DNA of 64,000 nt from Methanobacterium alkalithermotolerans. Its GTDB lineage: Archaea; Methanobacteriota; Methanobacteria; Methanobacteriales; Methanobacteriaceae. The stretch spans positions 1,744,001-1,808,000 of the forward strand of contig NZ_CP058560.1 of NCBI RefSeq assembly GCF_018141185.1. The letters run 5' to 3'. The notes under the pieces were generated by a model. It was not told the origin of the DNA. It searched no databases and saw nothing but the letters and a program-made list of their open reading frames with translations. Below are positions 18,418 through 27,603 of the stretch, piece by piece; within the stretch, counting starts at the first letter, position 1; the number at the start of each line of letters is the position of its first letter. A program made the translations under genes and the position numbers.

Positions 18418-18999
18418 TTAACTGCTATCTATTTCATCAGGGGATAAAGTAAAAAAACCTGTTTTTAAATTCTTTATTTCATCTTCTTCAAGCTTTCTAT
18501 GACTTGCTTCCTGATGCATTATGCTACTTTGGCCAAAAGGATCTTCTAGTATTAATTCTACTTTTTTTTCTCCTTTTCGTACTTTTTGGAGTTCTTCTAA
18601 AATTATTTTAGCATTTTTTTGGGATTCATCATCTTCAAAAAGATTCATGGCAGTTTTCACTGCTTTCTGGAACCTATCAATTACTCCTTCTACATTGGAG
18701 ACATATCCCAATGATTTAGGGCCTGGTTCAACCTTAAGTCCTAATTCAGGGATGCTAAGGGTTGCTGATTGGGATTTAACTAATCTAGCACTTAATTTAG
18801 AGGAATCAATTTCTATTGAATATCTAACCGGGTCTTTTTGATCCAGACAAATTACATCAGAGTGTTTATATCCACAGGAACTACATAGTAAAGTGGACTC
18901 CATAATTTCCCCAAAATAAGGTACTTCTTCGGTGCGGGTAATGGCATCCATACATTTTTGCCCCTGGCAAATTGGACAATCCATTTTCATTTTATTCAA
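18418..18999 (-). CDS. ZPR1 zinc-finger domain protein
   Basis: A 193-residue archaeal ZPR1-type protein with a single zinc-finger/beta-domain unit. C8-x2-C11 and C39-x2-C42 form the four-cysteine finger, and the following RTEEVPYFGEI and GYKHSDV motifs are typical. In eukaryotes ZPR1 binds elongation factor 1A and aids its folding; an EF-1A related role here is by homology only. The frame opens with TTG at 18999 just after GGAGAGGAGAAG. An ATG nine bases downstream (18990) is an alternative start. Confidence 0.88.
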   Translation of the reverse strand: MNKMKMDCPICQGQKCMDAITRTEEVPYFGEIMESTLLCSSCGYKHSDVICLDQKDPVRYSIEIDSSKLSARLVKSQSATLSIPELGLKVEPGPKSLGYVSNVEGVIDRFQKAVKTAMNLFEDDESQKNAKIILEELQKVRKGEKKVELILEDPFGQSSIMHQEASHRKLEEDEIKNLKTGFFTLSPDEIDSS

Positions 19000-19132
19000 T
19001 CTTCTCCTCTCCTTAAATAAATATCCTCTTTAGGTATAATAATCTGCTTAAAATGTGTAAATAAATCATAAACTATCAAAATAAAATATAAAAGATTAAA
19101 AGTAAGTAATTTAAGGATGGGGCTTTTTTAAA

Positions 19133-20098
19133 CTATCTTTTACTTAAATCTCCCTCGTAGATGAAACCTTTTTTGCGTAGCTCATTTATCATTTTATCCA
19201 GAGATTGTTTATCTGGAGCACAGATTTTATGACTATGGATATTATCAGAAAGGTTGTATAACCTTTCCAGATCATTTTTTCTTTTGGGGTTACTATTGAG
19301 CATATCAATGAATCTCTGGGCATCTTTAGGGTCGTAAATATTTACTTTTCTTTTTAAAGGTTCAGAGAATCCGGGTAAGAAATAAGATACATCAACAATT
19401 CTTCCATTGTATTTGGTTAGTATGATATTGATTACTTCTTCTAGAAAATCTACAGAGTGCTTGAAAATAATAACCTTACAATTTTCTTTAATTATAGATA
19501 ACATTCTTTTAATGGTGCAACCGATTTCAGTATTATTTATTACTGGAACATTATTTTTGTGGGCTTGAGAAGCCAGGAAATTATGAATACTTCGATTTTC
19601 TTTGAAATATTCCAGATGTTTCCCACCACGCTTTATCTTCATGGCTCTTTTAACGAACCTTTCTTTGTGGATATCCTCATCTGCTGATAAAATAAAAAAA
19701 TGTATGGATGCTTTATCCTTGAATTTATCAATATTTATGAGTCCGGGTACCAGGTGCACCCCTTCGATAACCACATCATCAAAGTCATCCACGGCACGCT
19801 TGATAACTTTTTCAATAGCTGGAATAACAAAAGAAGCATGTTCTTCAAATCCAGCATTTATCAATCCTTCGTCATTCTCCTCAAATTTTTCTTTCTGCCT
19901 TAGAGTAGTGTAAGCATCATAAGATGATTTATGGAGAGCAGGAGCATAATCTGGTCCAATTATCCCCCTGACAATTTCTCGGATGAAATCAGTTTCTATC
20001 AGATGTTTTATTCCTAATTCTTTTGCCAATTCCGACGCAATTGTGGATTTTCCAATACCAGAAGCACTACCTATCAAGATTACATATGGCTTTTTCAA
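19133..20098 (-). CDS. 2-phosphoglycerate kinase-like P-loop kinase
   Basis: A 321-residue P-loop kinase with Walker A G-S-A-S-G-I-G-K-S-T at residues 10-19 and the family sequence IETDFIREIVRGIIGPDYAPALHKSSYDA. It resembles the 2-phosphoglycerate kinase of methanogens, which makes 2,3-diphosphoglycerate, the precursor of the cyclic compatible solute cDPG in Methanobacteriales. Residues 210-321 form a second basic region of uncertain role. Whether it has this exact activity cannot be seen from sequence. The start is TTG at 20098 behind GGAAG. It is downstream of the small roadblock gene on the same strand. Confidence 0.75.
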   Translation of the reverse strand: MKKPYVILIGSASGIGKSTIASELAKELGIKHLIETDFIREIVRGIIGPDYAPALHKSSYDAYTTLRQKEKFEENDEGLINAGFEEHASFVIPAIEKVIKRAVDDFDDVVIEGVHLVPGLINIDKFKDKASIHFFILSADEDIHKERFVKRAMKIKRGGKHLEYFKENRSIHNFLASQAHKNNVPVINNTEIGCTIKRMLSIIKENCKVIIFKHSVDFLEEVINIILTKYNGRIVDVSYFLPGFSEPLKRKVNIYDPKDAQRFIDMLNSNPKRKNDLERLYNLSDNIHSHKICAPDKQSLDKMINELRKKGFIYEGDLSKR

Positions 20099-20151
20099 GC
20101 TTTTACTTCCTTTAGATTTTCTAAAAACTATTCAGGTATATTAATTTAATT

Positions 20152-20499
20152 TTAAGTTAATAAATCTTTTACTCTTTCTGAACTTCTCCTCATTTCAATA
20201 CGAATGAGTCCCAGATTTATATCTATATCTGTTATCACCACTAATATTCCTTCACCAGCATCTATCATCAGAGTCTTACCTCTATTCCCCTCTATCATTA
20301 CTTGTTCTAAAGGTTCATGCTTCATTTCTTCTGCAGATCTCTCAGCTGTACCAAAAACAGCTGAAGACATAGCTGCAACCAGTTCCGAATCTATATCAGA
20401 AGGCACTTCGCTTTCTATAATCAAACCGTCTTTTCCAACAACCAAAGATCCATTTACTCCATTGATCCTACCTAAATCTTTAAGTATTCTTCCTATCAT
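20152..20499 (-). CDS. roadblock/LC7 domain protein, 115 aa
   Basis: A stand-alone roadblock/LC7 domain protein of the archaeal MglB-like size. It shows the expected pattern GRINGVNGSLVVGKDGLIIESEVPSDID, a central helix (AAMSSAVFGTAERSAEEM) and the strand IDAGEGILVVITD. Bacterial relatives act as GAPs for MglA GTPases in polarity; archaeal ones are mostly uncharacterised. GGAGG precedes the ATG, and a GCATATATAC TATA-like box lies about 40 bases upstream. It is divergent from the DUF1611-SepF-DUF2226-MinD run, which makes a shared role plausible. Confidence 0.87.
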   Translation of the reverse strand: MIGRILKDLGRINGVNGSLVVGKDGLIIESEVPSDIDSELVAAMSSAVFGTAERSAEEMKHEPLEQVMIEGNRGKTLMIDAGEGILVVITDIDINLGLIRIEMRRSSERVKDLLT

Positions 20500-20536
20500 A
20501 ATCTGCCTCCATCTACAACTTGATTATTTTACCTAA

Positions 20537-20547
20537 AGTATATATGC
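20537..20547 (-). promoter_or_regulatory. TATA box of the small roadblock gene
   Basis: Read on the minus strand, GCATATATACT lies about 40 bases upstream of the roadblock ATG, predicting a leader of roughly 15 bases containing the GGAGG site. It lies in the divergent region shared with the DUF1611 gene. Confidence 0.35.
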
Positions 20548-20623
20548 TTTAATCATTTATTAAATAAATAAGTAATTAAAGTTTCTATTTAATCTCACCA
20601 AATACTTAATAAGGAGTGATTCT

Positions 20624-21682
20624 TTGTACGTTGTATCTTCTGTTGAAGAACTTCAAAAGCTTAACCCATTTATTGTTATTGGTTGTGGAGGTGGAGGAGA
20701 AAAGTTCTCTAATTTTGAAGGAGTGGAAACGGTAGGATTTGTCGACGATGATCCTAAAAAACATGGGAAATCTTTTTGCGGATTCCAGGTAGCTTCTAAT
20801 TTACCAGATTTATTCAATGAAACTTCAGCTAAGAGTGTAGCTATAATGCTTCCTATTGGTGCAGAAGGTTCTGCATTGAAATATGCGGTGGAGGCTATAA
20901 ATAGTGGAAAGAATGTGGTAACTTCATTTAGATCACTTCCTCTTATGGAAAACACCTCTCTTTTGAAATTCGCCAACCAGAAAAAAGTAATTGTAAAGGA
21001 GATCAGCCCCCGACTGGATGTAATTGAAAAAATTTTCGGTATGGCTCCTTCTAAATGCACTGAAATTTTACCAAAAATTAATTATCAACATAAATCTCCG
21101 GTTATTTATATTGGAGGTACTTCTCAGGAATGTGGAAAAAGGACCACTACTCGTTTATTGGGTAAAGAAGCTCATGAAAGAGGGTTAGAAGTTGGAGTAA
21201 TCTCCACAGATGAAATGGGCTTAGAAAAACCGGCAGACTTGAACTTCCGGGCAGGAAGCCTTTCGGTTATGGATGTGGCTTCTTCTTTAATGGGTTCAAT
21301 TAAATATCTGGAAGAAAAAAAAGACCCGGATATTATCTTTGTGGAAAGCCAGGCCAGCTTAACTGAACTGGGAAATCCCCATCCTAGGGGACTATCAGCA
21401 GCCATATTAATCGGATCCATACCAGATGCTTCTATTTTATGCCATCGTCCTAACCACCCCTATCGTAAGCCCCGGGGCATTATGGAGGAAATAAAGGCCA
21501 TAGAATCTGTTGAGCCCACCAGTGTTTTAGGGATTTCTTTAAATTTAAGAGATTCTGATGAAGAGGGGATTTTAAAGAGATATGAGTCGAAATATTCTCT
21601 CCCAACAGTGGATGTTAAAAATGGAGGATGCACAAGATTACTGGATGTAATTATGAATTATCTAGGGGAGATTAAAAAATGA
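20624..21682 (+). CDS. DUF1611 family P-loop protein
   Basis: A 352-residue DUF1611 protein. The N-terminal ~125 residues resemble a Rossmann NAD-binding domain (VIGCGGGGEKFSNFEGVETVGFVDDDPKKHG). The C-terminal part has a P-loop-like GGTSQECGKRTTT and STDEMGLEKPADLNFRAGS. Some bacterial DUF1611 proteins act in D-amino acid or L-dipeptide metabolism; the archaeal role is unknown. The start is TTG behind AAGGAGTG. Its stop overlaps the sepF start (ATGA), so the two are translationally coupled. Confidence 0.8.
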   Translation: MYVVSSVEELQKLNPFIVIGCGGGGEKFSNFEGVETVGFVDDDPKKHGKSFCGFQVASNLPDLFNETSAKSVAIMLPIGAEGSALKYAVEAINSGKNVVTSFRSLPLMENTSLLKFANQKKVIVKEISPRLDVIEKIFGMAPSKCTEILPKINYQHKSPVIYIGGTSQECGKRTTTRLLGKEAHERGLEVGVISTDEMGLEKPADLNFRAGSLSVMDVASSLMGSIKYLEEKKDPDIIFVESQASLTELGNPHPRGLSAAILIGSIPDASILCHRPNHPYRKPRGIMEEIKAIESVEPTSVLGISLNLRDSDEEGILKRYESKYSLPTVDVKNGGCTRLLDVIMNYLGEIKK

Positions 21683-22038
21683 AGGACGTAATGGATTTTG
21701 TTAAAAAAAACCTGGGCCTAGAAGAAGAAAATGAAGAAAAAAAGGAACAAGATTCTATTATAGTTCCTGAACATTCATTTTATGAAATTATTCTGATGAA
21801 AGCACGTACTATTGATGACATTGATTATGTGACAAGCCAGATACTCGAGGAAAAAAATCCAATAATACTGGATTTGAGCCATTTGGAAAAGGAAAGTCCG
21901 GAAGATTTTCAAGTAGCAGGCGAAAAACTAAAAGCACTTCGAGTAGAATCAGGGGTGGAAGCAATACTTCTTTGTAAAAATGGTAAAAATATAATTGTGG
22001 TGACTCCTCCTGAGATTAAATTAATCCGGAAAGACTAA
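21679..22038 (+). CDS. sepF: SepF-like cell division protein
   Basis: A 119-residue archaeal SepF (DUF552) homologue. Residues 1-14 (MKDVMDFVKKNLGL) can form the amphipathic membrane-targeting helix. A short acidic linker follows, then the SepF core at about residues 27-119 with SFYEIILMKARTIDDIDYVTSQI and NPIILDLSHLEKESPEDFQ. In archaea that use FtsZ, SepF anchors the Z ring to the membrane. FtsZ itself is not in the window. The start overlaps the DUF1611 stop by four bases, and DUF2226 and minD follow. Confidence 0.85.
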   Translation: MKDVMDFVKKNLGLEEENEEKKEQDSIIVPEHSFYEIILMKARTIDDIDYVTSQILEEKNPIILDLSHLEKESPEDFQVAGEKLKALRVESGVEAILLCKNGKNIIVVTPPEIKLIRKD

Positions 22039-22088
22039 TATTTTTCAGGACTTAACTAATCAAATATACTTACTCTGAGGCATAAAAA

Positions 22089-23303
22089 ATGGAATTACCA
22101 ATTACCAAGCCATCTCAAGTATCTTATGCTGATGAACTTGAATTATCCAAATTATTAGAAAAATTAACCGAAAAAGAGCATAACGGTTTTATTAGGGTTA
22201 CCCATGGATCTGAAGAAGGGTATATGCTTTTTAAAGATGGAAAACAAGTTGCAGCTTCTTATGATCGCCATTTGAAATATGATGCCTTAGAGAAGATTAA
22301 TTATGCTATGGAAAAAACAGATACTTTGATAGAAGTATTTGATTTAAAAAAAACCCAAATAGATTATTTGATTGATTTAAACAAGGTATATATGTTCGAT
22401 ATTGGAAAAAAATCCATTCCTGAGAAACCACCTGAAATGACGAGTAATCCTTCACAAGAAGAATATTTTAATCCCAAAACGGCAAGCTACCGGGAACCAG
22501 TATCTGATGAAGAGAAAGATGATGATTCCACTGAAGTTATAACTAATCCTGAAACTAACTCTGTGGAGGATATAAATCAGGAAATAGAGGAAAATAATTC
22601 CATTAAAACTGATAATGATGCCACTGAAACATTTGAAAATCATTCCTCCCCCATAGAAAGTAATTCAAAAGCAGGGGCTTCAAATAATGATGAAGTGGAT
22701 ATGGATTCCAAAACCTCTTCTGATTTAAAAAATGAAACTTTAAAAGCCACCCCTCAAGAAAAATTAACTCCGGTAGAAAATATAAAAAACCCCCTAAAAT
22801 CTGAGGATGATTCTTCTCAAATTTCTCCCAGGGAAGAAATTACATCTGAAGAAGAATTAATCTTAGAAGAAGAACCTCCAGAACCTCAAATACCCATAGA
22901 TCGTGCTGAACTTATGAAAAAATATGGTTTAAAGGATGTGGAAGAGGAGGAAGTTGATAAAGTTCTTGAAACCTATAAAGGTGGAGAAGTAAGTATTGAA
23001 GATCTGGAAAAAATTGAATTAACCCTGATGAATAAAATCAAAAAATCAGTTATGGGCATTCCTAAAATTGGAGGGACAGAAGTAATGGTTTTTTTGGATA
23101 ATACTAATGAAATATCTGGGAAAATTAATATTATCTGTGAATATGCATCTAAAGGCATATTTTCCCGGTTCATGGGCGATTCTAAGGATATTAAAAATTT
23201 AAAGTTTCATATCTCGGAAATAGTCGAAATGGAAATAAGAAAAAGCTTCCGGGAATATCCTCAAATTGTGGAGAATTTTGAGATAAACATAGACATTAAT
23301 TAA
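22089..23303 (+). CDS. DUF2226-like protein with acidic linker
   Basis: A 404-residue archaeal protein. Residues 1-105 form a conserved domain (ELSKLLEKLTEKEHNGFIRV ... GYMLFKDGKQVAASYDRH) that resembles DUF4388/PATAN-like sensory folds. Residues about 115-275 are a low-complexity Glu/Ser/Asn/Pro linker, and residues 280-404 form a charged C-terminal domain of unknown type. Known archaeal proteins of this layout are called DUF2226. GAGG precedes the ATG. It lies between sepF and minD in the same run, and its architecture (domain, long acidic linker, domain) parallels the 433-aa roadblock protein at 13051. Confidence 0.72.
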   Translation: MELPITKPSQVSYADELELSKLLEKLTEKEHNGFIRVTHGSEEGYMLFKDGKQVAASYDRHLKYDALEKINYAMEKTDTLIEVFDLKKTQIDYLIDLNKVYMFDIGKKSIPEKPPEMTSNPSQEEYFNPKTASYREPVSDEEKDDDSTEVITNPETNSVEDINQEIEENNSIKTDNDATETFENHSSPIESNSKAGASNNDEVDMDSKTSSDLKNETLKATPQEKLTPVENIKNPLKSEDDSSQISPREEITSEEELILEEEPPEPQIPIDRAELMKKYGLKDVEEEEVDKVLETYKGGEVSIEDLEKIELTLMNKIKKSVMGIPKIGGTEVMVFLDNTNEISGKINIICEYASKGIFSRFMGDSKDIKNLKFHISEIVEMEIRKSFREYPQIVENFEINIDIN

Positions 23304-23380
23304 ATTAAAAATAACTATAATTAAATATGATAATGATGAATTAATTTTATTAGTATGATTATTTATTAGGAGGAGTAGTA

Positions 23381-24160
23381 TTGACCCGGGTTATAACCAT
23401 TGCATCAGGAAAAGGTGGTGTAGGAAAGACAACCATTACTGCAAATTTAGGTGTAGCATTATCTACCTATGGTGAGAGAACTGTGGTTCTGGATGCAGAT
23501 ATTGCCATGGCTAATTTAGAACTTATATTAGGGATGGAAGGAAAATCAGTAACATTACACGAAGTATTGGCTGGGGAAGCATCTATAGAAGATGCAATTT
23601 ATGAGGGCCCCAGCGGTGTTAGAATTGTTCCAGCAGGTATTTCTCTGGAAGGCCTAAGAAACGTTAAATTAGACCGGTTAGAAGAAACATTATCCCGACT
23701 AATAGAAGATACGGACATTCTTTTAATTGACGCTCCTGCGGGACTGGAAAAGGATGCTCTGGCTGCTCTGGCTGCTGCTGATGAATTAATTCTGGTCACC
23801 ACACCGGAAGTTCCCTCCATAAGTGATGCATTAAAAACCAAAATAATTGCAACCAAATTAGGAGTAAATATTCTGGGTGTGGTAATTAACCGTGAACAAC
23901 ATGATAAAACTTTTTTAACTGTTGATGAAATCGAAACCATACTCGAAGTTCCAGTTATAAGTGTCATACCTGATGATCCAGAGGTAAGCCGTTCTGCTGC
24001 TTTTGGAGAGCCAATAGTTATTAAAAATCCTAAATCACAGGTAACCAATTCTATAATGAAACTTGCAGCAGACCTGGTGGGTGAACAATATCATCCTATT
24101 GAACCAGATAAGAAAGGAGTTATTACCAAGCTTATCGACGGACTTATGGGAAGAAGATAG
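23381..24160 (+). CDS. minD: MinD-family ATPase
   Basis: A 259-residue deviant-Walker ATPase of the MinD/ParA group. The motif GKGGVGKTT is at residues 10-18, with DADIAMANLEL and IDAPAGLEKDAL typical of MinD. The C-terminal KGVITKLIDGLMGRR could be the amphipathic membrane-targeting helix. In archaea MinD-like proteins have varied positioning roles, including chemotaxis array or archaellum placement (MinD4), so a direct role in FtsZ positioning is inferred only from the sepF neighbour. The start is TTG after GGAGGAG. MinC and MinE are not seen, as is usual in archaea. Confidence 0.9.
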   Translation: MTRVITIASGKGGVGKTTITANLGVALSTYGERTVVLDADIAMANLELILGMEGKSVTLHEVLAGEASIEDAIYEGPSGVRIVPAGISLEGLRNVKLDRLEETLSRLIEDTDILLIDAPAGLEKDALAALAAADELILVTTPEVPSISDALKTKIIATKLGVNILGVVINREQHDKTFLTVDEIETILEVPVISVIPDDPEVSRSAAFGEPIVIKNPKSQVTNSIMKLAADLVGEQYHPIEPDKKGVITKLIDGLMGRR

Positions 24161-24207
24161 GTTTTTTATTTTTCATTATATTTTTTTTAGTTATTCAGGT
24201 GACTTAT

Positions 24208-25055
24208 TTGTCTGTGGAAGTTATAAGCATAGGAACCTGTAATATGGATTTTATTTTGAAGGTACCTCGCTTTGTTGAAATAGACAGTGAAATGTATATT
24301 GAAACAATTAATACTTCGCCTGGTGGATCTGCTCTTAATTTTGCTGTTAATCTATCTAGAAATGGCATTAAAACGGGATTAATAGCTCGTCTGGGAAATG
24401 ATGATTATGGGAAAATAATTCTAAGCAAAGTTAGCAGGGAAAACATGGACATTTCCCGTTGCCTGACCATGAATGATCAAACCGGAATGGCATTTATAAG
24501 TGTAGATAAAGGTGGGAAAAGATCTATCTATTCCTTCATGGGAGCCAATGCAAAATTAAATCTTTTAAAAGAAGATATTGATTATATTAAATCCTCTCCC
24601 TTTACCCATTTAACTGGTGTTTACTGGGAGGTGGCTTATGATGTGGCCCAGTACGCCCCAAAACTATCCTTTTCTCCTGGATCACTTTTATCCTCCTATG
24701 GGGTGGATAAATTAAAAAGAGTGCTAAAAAAACTGAATTATTATTTTTAAATGAGAAAGAGGTTAATATTTTAACCGGGGAAAAAACTTATGAAGGTTCT
24801 CAGTTACTTCTAGAAGAAGGGGTTAGTAATGTGATTGTAACCCGGGGAAAAGAGGGAGCCATAATTTACTCCAGGGATAATACCATCTCTGCCAGTACAA
24901 AAAAAGTAAAAGCCTTAGATACAACTGGAGCGGGGGATGCTTTTGCAGCAGGATTTGTTTTTAAATGGTTAAAAGGAGAAAAAGAAGAAAAATGCCTGGA
25001 ATTTGCAAACCAGTCTGCATTTAGATGTCTTAACATATTAGGGGGGATAAATTAA
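24208..25055 (+). pseudogene. PfkB-family sugar/nucleoside kinase, frameshifted in an A7 run
   Basis: A ribokinase/PfkB-type kinase split by a frameshift. The first part (to the TAA at 24748-24750) carries the N-terminal signature GGSALNFAVNLSRNG and ARLGNDDYG. The second part (in frame to 25055) carries the catalytic DTTGAGDAFAAGFVF. The break is at 24726-24732, seven A bases read as CTA AAA AAA CTG. One extra A, or a -1 slip, restores a continuous product of about 282 residues, normal for the family. A AAA AAA is also a classic slippery heptamer, so programmed or transcriptional slippage is an alternative to decay or sequence error. TTG at 24208 behind AGGTGA is the likely start. Overlaps tatD by four bases, tail to tail. 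Confidence 0.8.
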
Positions 25056-25807
25056 ATTGAGAAAAAATTAGCTGCATTTTCATATGAAACCTGATTGATC
25101 TCTTTTTCATCAAAATTTTTTAATTTCATCAAGTGCACAGTTTTAGCTACTGCTAAGGGATCTGATGGTGAAGAACTGATATCACTATTTAATAGGAATT
25201 TTTCAGATCCATAATCCTCTAAAATTTTTAAAGCTTCGGGAGGGGTCATTTTTTCAGGTTGAACTGTAAGGCCCAACATAAATTCCTCTTCAATCACATC
25301 ATCCACCAAACTAAAATCAACATGATCTAAAATTACTTGGCCCGGATTTATGGTTTCCTGTATAATGGATATGGTTTTAAGAGAAACTTCCTTTTTATTG
25401 CTTCGCGGTGTGTGCACAATCACCCTGGCTTTTAAATCCTCTGCTATTTTTAACTGTTTTTTAAATATATTTATTTCTTCATTTGAAGCCCTTTCAAGTC
25501 CTATTTCTCCCAAGGCCACCACCGAATCTTCTTTCAATATTTGGGGTAACTTTTTTAAAATTTTTTCATAGTCAGATGAAATACTGCGAGGGTGTATTCC
25601 CAGCGCAAGGTACAATTTTAAACCATTTTCTGCAGCCCTTTTAATGTCATTATTCATTAAACGATAAAAATGGTCGAAAACTACCTCTGAACTTGTCATT
25701 CTAAGAGGATCATGGGCACAACTTATGGCAGTGTCCACCCCGGAAATAACCATACTTTCAAAGTCTTCATAAGGCCGGGTATCGGCATGTATGTGGGCAT
25801 CAATCAT
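25052..25807 (-). CDS. TatD-related metal-dependent hydrolase
   Basis: A 251-residue amidohydrolase-fold protein of the TatD-related group. The metal motif D-A-H-I-H-A-D is at the N-terminus. GEIGLERAS holds the bridging glutamate, VIVHTPRSNK the next histidine, and ILDHVD and LLNSDISSSPSD the further ligands. TatD enzymes are metal-dependent nucleases or deacylases; the substrate here is unknown. GAGGTGATG precedes the ATG. The gene is convergent with the PfkB gene and divergent from the FilR1-type regulator. Confidence 0.88.
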   Translation of the reverse strand: MIDAHIHADTRPYEDFESMVISGVDTAISCAHDPLRMTSSEVVFDHFYRLMNNDIKRAAENGLKLYLALGIHPRSISSDYEKILKKLPQILKEDSVVALGEIGLERASNEEINIFKKQLKIAEDLKARVIVHTPRSNKKEVSLKTISIIQETINPGQVILDHVDFSLVDDVIEEEFMLGLTVQPEKMTPPEALKILEDYGSEKFLLNSDISSSPSDPLAVAKTVHLMKLKNFDEKEINQVSYENAANFFSI

Positions 25808-25909
25808 ATCATCACCTCATAACATATAGATGGATAAAAGGATAATAATATCCTAATAGTTTTTAAGTAAGTTATGTAAAATATATTTATTCTATGTAAG
25901 GTGAATCAA

Positions 25910-26767
25910 ATGACTGATCTGGAAAATCTTTTCAACTATTATGACTTTGTTCAGGATGATTTGAAATTTATGATTAAATCCAGGATACGATTAAATATTT
26001 TAAGCAGCATCACTGAATATCCCAAGGCCATGAAGGAAATAAAAGAAGAAAATGACCTGAGCTTTGCTGCAATTTCCAATAATATGAAAAGACTCTTAGA
26101 AGAAAACATGGTAATTAAAATCGAGGACAAGTACCTTATTTCCCAAATCGGGCTTTTGAAATTGTATTCACTAATGGACTTTCTGAAATTAATGTCCTCC
26201 ACTAAAAAATTTGAAGAATTATGGCTCAATCATGACATGGGAGGGGTACCTGATTTTCTTTTGGAGGATCTGGGGGCTTTGAAAGATTCAGAGTTGATAA
26301 AAGCTAATTATAAAGATGTTTTTAAGCCATATACTGAATATTCTAAATTATTAGAAAATGCAAAAGAAATTAAAGGGGTAAGTCCATTCTTTAATCCATC
26401 AGATGTAGATCTATTTGATCAATTATCTGAAAAAGGAATAAAAATAGAATTAATACTTACCGCGGAAGTTCTGGAACAAATAGTCAAAACTTCAAAGCTA
26501 AGGGATATTTTTAAAGACCTTAAAAGGGTCATGGATAAAAATCTCAGTATGTGGGTTTATAATGATAAAATTTCAGTTGCTTTTACTGTAAGTGATAATT
26601 TCCTTTCTCTAGGCTTAATGAATGATGATGGGAGCTATGATCAAAATCGAGATTTAGTTAGTAGTTCCAATGATGCTGTAAATTGGGGTGAAAATCTATT
26701 TAATTATTACTTATCCAAATCAGAAAAACTATCGACTCGAAAAATTGCTAACTATTTATTGAAATAG
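25910..26767 (+). CDS. FilR1-type (DUF1724) winged-helix transcriptional regulator
   Basis: A transcription factor with an N-terminal winged helix (residues about 15-90, RIRLNILSSITEYPKAMKEIKE...FAAISNNMKRLLEENMV) and a C-terminal FilR1/DUF1724 domain (PFFNPSDVDLFDQLSEKGIKIELILT...). The named FilR1 of Methanothrix is tied to carboxyl-lactone signalling and methanogenesis control; the ligand and targets here are unknown. A GTG at 25901 is in frame, but AAGGTGA at 25899-25905 points to the ATG at 25910. The next gene is a paralogue nine bases downstream. Confidence 0.87.
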   Translation: MTDLENLFNYYDFVQDDLKFMIKSRIRLNILSSITEYPKAMKEIKEENDLSFAAISNNMKRLLEENMVIKIEDKYLISQIGLLKLYSLMDFLKLMSSTKKFEELWLNHDMGGVPDFLLEDLGALKDSELIKANYKDVFKPYTEYSKLLENAKEIKGVSPFFNPSDVDLFDQLSEKGIKIELILTAEVLEQIVKTSKLRDIFKDLKRVMDKNLSMWVYNDKISVAFTVSDNFLSLGLMNDDGSYDQNRDLVSSSNDAVNWGENLFNYYLSKSEKLSTRKIANYLLK

Positions 26768-26775
26768 GTGATTAA

Positions 26776-27603
26776 GTGGAATCCAATCAATTCAATAGTC
26801 TAATGGAAGAACTGCATGATGAAATTAACTTTTTATTATCTTCACATGTTAAAATAAAAATCATTTTAAGTTTGAGAGAGAACCCAAAAAAATTAAGGGA
26901 ACTCAGAGAAGAAACCTCCATATCCTCTTCTACAATTATCCATAGCATAAATCAACTCGAGAAGCGTAAATTTGTAACCAAGATTTTAGATACTTATTCC
27001 TTGACATCTAAAGGTAAATTAATCTCATCAAAAATCGTTACAATGCTAAAAAATTGCGCGGTTATAAAAAAACATAAAAATTTTTTTGAATCTCATAATA
27101 TTGAAGATTTTCCTAAAAACTTTTTATTAAAAATTGGACAACTAAATAATTCTATTTTGATAGAATCTACTAAGTCAAACATATCAAAACCATTTACTAC
27201 TTATTCAGAACTTTTAAAGGATTCTAAAGATATTAGTGTAGTTTTACCAGTATTTTTCAGTCGCCATATGGATTTTATTAAACAAGTATTGGATAATGGA
27301 GGGGATGTAAGTTTAATCCTAAGATATGATATCTTAAAACCTCTTTTAGAGCGTACTAATATAGAAAAGACCACGGAATTTATAAAAAATGGTAAACTAA
27401 AAATTAGAACCATTAATGATAATATTCCTGTTGCATTTTTAATTAATGATCACGTATTAACTCTAGGCCTTTTTTCCCATGATGGATCCTATGATGTTTC
27501 AAAACTACTCTTAAGCCACGATAAAGAAGCCATAACTTGGGGTAAAGATCTATTTAAATACTACAAAGAAAAATCAGAAAAAATAGATATTAAAAATTTA
27601 TAA
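26776..27603 (+). CDS. FilR1-type transcriptional regulator, tandem paralogue
   Basis: A 275-residue second member of the same family, with a winged helix at residues about 22-90 (HVKIKIILSLRENPKKLRELREE) and a FilR1/DUF1724 domain (SDISVVLPVFFSRHMDFIKQVLDNGGDVSLILR) ending in the shared pattern LGLFSHDGSYDVS...WGKDLFKYY. The start is GTG behind AGGTGA, which overlaps the end of the previous gene. The stop overlaps the convergent glyS stop by six bases. Tandem duplication followed by divergence is the simplest origin. Confidence 0.87.
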   Translation: MESNQFNSLMEELHDEINFLLSSHVKIKIILSLRENPKKLRELREETSISSSTIIHSINQLEKRKFVTKILDTYSLTSKGKLISSKIVTMLKNCAVIKKHKNFFESHNIEDFPKNFLLKIGQLNNSILIESTKSNISKPFTTYSELLKDSKDISVVLPVFFSRHMDFIKQVLDNGGDVSLILRYDILKPLLERTNIEKTTEFIKNGKLKIRTINDNIPVAFLINDHVLTLGLFSHDGSYDVSKLLLSHDKEAITWGKDLFKYYKEKSEKIDIKNL

